A DNA stretch of 64,000 nt, taken from positions 53,394,001 through 53,458,000 of the forward strand of contig NC_057818.1 of NCBI RefSeq assembly GCF_910594005.1. Direction: 5' to 3'. The DNA comes from Cervus elaphus (lineage: Eukaryota; Chordata; Mammalia; Artiodactyla; Cervidae). Made by a program: the position numbers and the translations under genes. Positions 59,842-64,000 of this stretch are shown here, in pieces; positions within the stretch are counted from its first letter, which is position 1; each line of letters begins with the position of its first letter. A model generated the notes under the pieces. It ran no database searches and was not told where the DNA came from. It saw only the letters and a list, made by a program, of their open reading frames with translations.

Positions 59842-59938
59842 GTCATGTGACCTAGGAGGAGCCAATCAAACCCTCCAGTAGGATCTTGCAGTCATGTGAC
59901 CTGGGCTGAGCCAATCAAACCCTCCAGCAGGATCATAA
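59842..59938. repeat. Tandem 49-bp duplication carrying GTCATGTGAC and CCAAT
   Basis: Two units starting with GTCATGTGAC (59842, 59891), each followed by GAGCCAATCAAACCCTCCAG. Confidence 0.9.
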
Positions 59939-60070
59939 GCTCTGCCTCCTTTATGTTGAGTCTTGCAGAAACAGTTGGCCTTGGGGAGCACTGTGAGCCT
60001 TATCGTATAACTTCCACTCCTTGAGTCCCTCAGTCTCCAAGGCTTGTCCCTCCCCCGTCCCATACCTCAA

Positions 60071-60272
60071 GAAAGTGAAGTCGCTCAGTCGTGTCCAACT
60101 CTTTGTGACCACTTGGACTGTGGCCCACCAGGCTCCTCCGTCCATGGGATTTTCCAGGCAAGAGTACTGGAGTGGGTTGCCATTTCCTTCTCCAGGAGAT
60201 CTTCCCGAACCAGGGATTGAACTCAGGTCTCCCGCATTGTAGGCAGACACTTTACCGTCTGAGCCACCACAG
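60071..60272 (-). repeat. Bov-tA SINE (antisense)
   Basis: GAAGTCGCTCAGTCGTGTCC, GGCTCCTCCGTCCATGGG and CCGTCTGAGCCACCA. Confidence 0.92.
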
Positions 60273-60619
60273 GACCTCCACATTCCCTCCTGCCCTAGTC
60301 TCCTCGCTGGTCTCCTGACCCAGTCTTGGCCCCTCCCACCTCTCTCTCTGCTGACCTCTCCTGCTCAGAACCTGCCATGGCTCCCCAGTGCTCGCCAGAG
60401 AAATGAGTATTTGTTGACTAGGTAAATGATAGCCTTATCAATCAGTTGGAAACCCCTCCACCCAGCTTAGGCAGAAAGGGCTTTCCTACCAAATGCTTAC
60501 AAGATTGTTACAAGGGCTGAAGGAACAACTCTTGCCCTCAGAATCATGCTTCCTCCGGGAAACTGGACATGCTAGAAGGAGGTTAGCATGGAGGTTAAAT
60601 GGCCTCTCCACTTTGTGGG

Positions 60620-60792
60620 AAAGATTGAAGGCAGGAGGAGAAGGGGGCGATAGAGGATGAGAAGGTTGGGTGGCATCACTGACTCGATGGACATGAGTTT
60701 GCAAACTCTGGGAGATAGTGAAGGACAGCCTGGCGTGCTGCAGTCCATGGGGGTCACAAAGAGTTGGACACGACTTAGCGACTGAACAACAG
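60620..60792 (+). mobile_element. BovB (RTE) 3' end fragment
   Basis: GATTGAAGGCAGGAGGAGAAG, GGTTGGGTGGCATCACTGAC and CACGACTTAGCGACTGAAC, a 5'-truncated copy. Confidence 0.88.
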
Positions 60793-60825
60793 TTAACTCT
60801 CATGGAGCACTCCTACATGTCAAGT

Positions 60826-60947
60826 GAAGTCGCTCAGTCGTGCCTGACTCTTTGCAACCCCATGGACTGTGTAGCCCAGCAGGTTCCTTTGTCCATGGAA
60901 TTTTCCAGGCAAGAATACTGGAGTGGGTTGCCATTTCCTTCTCCAAG
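60826..60947 (-). repeat. Bov-tA SINE (antisense), short
   Basis: Bounded by the direct repeat TACATGTCAAGT at 60814-60825 and 60948-60959. Internal GAAGTCGCTCAGTCGTGCC and GGAGTGGGTTGCC. Confidence 0.93.
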
Positions 60948-60954
60948 TACATGT

Positions 60955-61090
60955 CAAGTACTAGGCTAACTGCTTGACATTTACTAACTCATTTACTTCT
61001 GAGCCTTACCAACAATAAGGCTCAGAGAGGTTAACTGACTTGTCCAAGGTTGCACAGCTGGGAAGGAGCAGAGCTGGGACTCCAACTGGC
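60955..61090 (-). repeat. MIR-type repeat (antisense)
   Basis: ACATTTACTAACTCATTTAC, AGAGAGGTTAACTGACTTG and GCACAGCTGGGAAGG. Confidence 0.65.
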
Positions 61091-61504
61091 ATAGGGCTGC
61101 TGAAAGTGGGTTCAGGGTTTGGTGAAGATAATTTCCAGGCTTCTCAGCAAGGTGAGACTATATTGTCAGCCCCAGTGTCCCTTTCTAGGTCTTCAGGCCC
61201 ACATCCCCTTGCCCACTTCATCACCCTAGCAGTCTGACTTCAGGTTTCAATCACTGTATGGTATTAACCAGTTTTAGTTTTCCAACAGTGCTATGAGGTA
61301 GGTCCTGAAAATTTTACACAGCAGGAACGTGAAGCCAGAGAGTCTGAGTCACTTGCCCAAAATCACTCAGCTGGAAAGAAGCAGACTGGATGAGGTAGTC
61401 ACTCCCTTCCTCACTTCCCCTCATTTTACAAAGAGTGGATGCTGAGGCTGCAAAAGGGCCCAGGATTACAGAATTCCTTGTATTCTCAGGAGGCAGAAGG
61501 TACA

Positions 61505-61665
61505 AGGATGCTTTATGGGTTCTCTCTTATAAGGGCATTAATCCCATTCATGAGCGCTCCACCCTCATGATCTAATCACATCATACTAATACCAAAGGCC
61601 CTGCCTATTAATACCATCACCTTTGAAGGTTAGGATTTCAACATATGAGAAAATACATTAAAATC
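61505..61665 (-). repeat. MaLR-like LTR fragment (antisense)
   Basis: CTTATAAGGGCATTAATCCC, CCACCCTCATGATCTAATCA and GGTTAGGATTTCAACATATG. Confidence 0.5.
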
Positions 61666-61669
61666 ATAG

Positions 61670-61886
61670 TTGTTTGTTGTTGTTTAGTCGCTAAGTCATA
61701 GCTGACTCTTTTGCGACCCCTTGGACTTTAGCCCACCAGGCTCCTCTGTCCATGGGATTCTCCAGGCAAGAATGCTGGAGTGGGTTGCCATTTACTCTTC
61801 CACGGGATCTGCCCAACCCAGGGATCAAGCCTGGGTCTCCTGCATTGGCAAGCAGATTCTCTACCACTGAGCCACCAGGAAAGCAA
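61670..61886 (-). repeat. Bov-tA SINE (antisense)
   Basis: TTGTTGTTGTTTAGTCGCTAAG, CCAGGCTCCTCTGTCCATGG, CTACCACTGAGCCACCAGG. Confidence 0.93.
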
Positions 61887-61917
61887 GTAGATCATAGTAC
61901 CAAAGATATATTGCTAA

Positions 61918-62145
61918 AGTGAAAGTGTTAGTCACTCGGTTGTGTCTGACTCTATGCAGCCCCATAGACTTTAACCCCATAGACTTTAGCCCACCAGGCT
62001 ACTCTGTCCATGGGATTCTCCAGGCAAGAGCACTGGAGTGGGTAGCTATTCCCTTCTCCAGGGGATCTTCCTGACCCAGGGATCAAGCCTGGGTCTCCTG
62101 GATTGAAGGCAGATTGTTTACCATCTGAACCACAAGGGAAGCCAC
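61918..62145 (-). repeat. Bov-tA SINE (antisense) with small internal duplication
   Basis: GAAAGTGTTAGTCACTCGG, GGGTAGCTATTCCCTTCTCC. The segment CCCCATAGACTTTA is repeated in tandem near 61960-61990. Confidence 0.92.
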
Positions 62146-62249
62146 CTAAGTGAGGGAAATTATATATATACCTATTACCACAAAAATATAGTGAAACACA
62201 CCACCCCAAAATGCAGGAGCTTAAAAGCGGATGTGGGGCTGGCTAAGAG

Positions 62250-62690
62250 TTGGTTGTTTTGGGCTGGGTGCAACTGGGAAGCTTTGTTCCATACCATTAT
62301 GTTAAAAATGAGACAACAGGCTCAAAATGCTAAGACCCATGTCATAAAATCAAGGCTTAACGACAGTTGCGTCTCTTCTGGAGACTGAATCTTAAACCAG
62401 CCACTCAGATCAGCTCTAGTTAGGTAATCTGCCCAGACAGGTGCCTGCTGTCCCTAAAGGAAAGCGACCTCACAATAACCAGTCTGCTTGTTTGCCTGCT
62501 TTGTTGTTCCAGGAGCTTTCGTTCCTGCTCCCTTCCTCCTATGAGAGTCTTCCATTTTGTTTAGTTCCTCGAAGCTCCTTTCTGTCTGCTGGGTTGGGTG
62601 CTGCTTGATTTGAATCGATTTTAACTAAACTCAATAAAATGTTAACATGCCTCAGTTTATCTTTTAACAATATGGAGATGCTATGGTAAG
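62250..62690 (+). repeat. Possible solo LTR-like fragment
   Basis: CCTGCTCCCTTCCTCC, TTAGTTCCTCGAAGCTCC and AATAAA at 62633-62638 resemble the end of a retroviral-type LTR. No open reading frames; family unknown. Confidence 0.35.
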
Positions 62691-62954
62691 AGGGAACACA
62701 CAGGGGCTACGTCATGCCTCCACCTGGACGCAAGAGGGAATCTTCAAAGTCCCTGAGATCTAAGCTCAGAACTGGGAGGACTGTCACTTGTGCTTCTCTG
62801 TGATTGGCCAAAGCAAGTTGCCACACCCAAAGTCAAAGCCATCTTGACCCTCCGGGGGTCAGGTTTTTCTCATTTGCGTTTTTCTTAAATGGTCACTGAC
62901 ACTCAGTTGTACACAATTCATTTCTGTGGACTAGCTCAGGAAGATATTAGAAAC

Positions 62955-63557
62955 TGGTAATCATGTCTGTCAAAATCACTGCAGATGGTGACTGCAGCCA
63001 TGAAATTAAAAGACGCTTACTCCTTGGAAGGAAAGTTATGACCAACCTAGACAGCATATTAAAATGCAGAGACATTACTTTGCCAACAAAGGTCCATCTC
63101 GTCAAGGCTATGGTTTTTCCAGTGGTCATATATGGTTGTGAGAGTTGGACTGTGAAGCAAGCTGAGCGCTGAAGAATTGATACTTTTGAACTGTGATGTT
63201 GGAGAAGACTCTTGAGAGTCCCTTGGACTGCAAGGAGATCCAACCAGTCCATCCTAAAGGAGATCAATCCTGGGTGTTCATTGGAAGGACTGATGTTGAA
63301 GCTGAAACTCCAATACTTTGGCCACCTGATGTGAAGAGCTGACTCATTTGAAGACTCTGATGCTGGGAGGGATTGGGGGCAGGAGGAGAAGGGGACGACG
63401 GAGGATGAGATGGTTGGATGGCATCACCAACTCAATGGAGATGAGTTTGTGTAAACTCCGGGAGTTGGTGATGGACAGGGAGGCCTGGTGTGCTGTAGTC
63501 CATGGGGTATCAAAGAGTCGGACACGACTGAGCAACTGAACTGAACTGAATCATGTC
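62955..63557 (+). mobile_element. BovB (RTE) LINE 3' end with RT C-terminal remnant
   Basis: The frame CSHEIKRRLLLGRKVMTNL and on to YGCESWTVKQAER matches the end of the BovB reverse transcriptase ORF. It breaks at TGA 63170-63172, where the family normally reads on. The rest continues as degraded coding text, and the element ends in ACTGAACTGAACTGAA. Dead, 5'-truncated. Confidence 0.93.
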
Positions 63558-63654
63558 TGCTTCTTGGAAGAGTATCTGGGGATCAAGGAGACACAAAGAC
63601 CTACTTTTCACTCTGTAATCTTTTGTTCTCTCTGAGCATCCTTCTGACAGCACT

Positions 63655-63795
63655 TTTTTTTCATGTTTTTTTTTTAAATTTATTTGGCTGCATTGGGTCT
63701 TTGTTGTGTCATGCGAGATCTTTCGTTGCAGTGTGAGGATTCTAGTTGTGTCACACGGACTCAGTAGTTGTGACGAGTAGGCTTGGTTGCCTTTT
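63655..63795 (-). repeat. CHR-2-type SINE (antisense, partial)
   Basis: TTTGGCTGCATTGGGTCTTTG, CGAGATCTTTCGTTGCAG and TAGTTGTGACGAGTAGGC. Confidence 0.8.
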
Positions 63796-63975
63796 ACAGG
63801 GATTACTCATTAATCCTCACACCAGCCTCACAAAATAGGTTACCCTTGTGAGTCCATTTCTACAGACCAGGACTGTGAGGACCAGAGAGCTTAGCTCCTG
63901 GTTCAGGGATCACACAGCCAATAACTGATCGAGTAAGGATGTGCCCTAAACCGTCTGACTCCACTCCACGCCGTG
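63795..63975 (-). repeat. MIR-type repeat (antisense)
   Basis: GGATTACTCATTAATCCTCAC, TACAGACCAGGACTGTGAGG and GATCACACAGCCAATAACTG. Confidence 0.65.
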
Positions 63976-64000
63976 CACTGCTTCGGAGTGAGCGTGTTGC

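Larger units (their letters stand above)
58660..64000. other. CKM 5' flank, SINE- and BovB-rich
   Basis: Beyond the enhancer I see no exon. Bov-tA, BovB, MIR and LTR-like pieces (listed) make up much of 60070-63980. 58700-59800 looks single-copy with no recognised element. Confidence 0.55.

Noticed and set aside
62963..63172. 70-codon plus-strand frame as a host gene
   Set aside because: It is the remnant end of the BovB reverse transcriptase, stopped prematurely.
58660..64000. First exon of the next gene (KLC3 expected from synteny)
   Set aside because: No CpG island, splice-flanked coding segment or kinesin light chain-like sequence is visible before the window ends.

Overview
This is a window of vertebrate nuclear DNA, and the repeats identify it as ruminant, probably bovid. 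It holds many tRNA-derived Bov-tA SINEs, artiodactyl CHR-type SINEs, and a BovB (RTE) LINE 3' end finishing in the ACTGA-type terminal repeats. Genes have many short exons with GT/AG junctions and long repeat-filled introns. I see no prokaryotic or viral gene set and no CRISPR array.

Three protein-coding genes are present in the order EXOC3L2 (minus strand, 3' end cut off by the left edge), MARK4 (plus strand, complete) and CKM (minus strand, complete). This matches the order at human 19q13.32. KLC3, the next gene in human, is not visible.

Layout: 1-11450 is EXOC3L2, with an untranslated first exon near 11380 and six coding exons. 11450-15360 is a repeat-rich gap. 15360-15880 is the MARK4 CpG-island promoter and first exon. 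MARK4 runs to a poly(A) signal at 45087. The assembled exons give 752 codons when an 80-nt cassette exon (41642-41721) is skipped and 688 when it is included; these match the known MARK4S and MARK4L lengths. 45110-48480 is the convergent gap. CKM occupies 48480-57730 and assembles to 381 codons, with a TATA promoter. About 0.8-0.9 kb upstream there is a cluster matching the known muscle creatine kinase enhancer (CArG-like, A/T-rich, two E-boxes, MEF2). 58660-64000 is a SINE/BovB-dense flank.

The genes have unrelated jobs: exocyst-related membrane traffic in endothelium, microtubule-affinity-regulating kinase signalling, and muscle energy buffering. They are neighbours by conserved synteny, not as a pathway. 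I found no new biological system. The points most worth a second look are the two-frame MARK4 C-terminus and its cassette exon, a (GT)12 tract plus weak donor around MARK4 exon 9, an acidic NPF motif in the EXOC3L2 N-terminus, the CACGTG form of the CKM enhancer E-box, several introns made largely of degenerate tandem repeats, and a few clean nested-insertion records. All splice junctions and repeat names were read by eye, without alignment.
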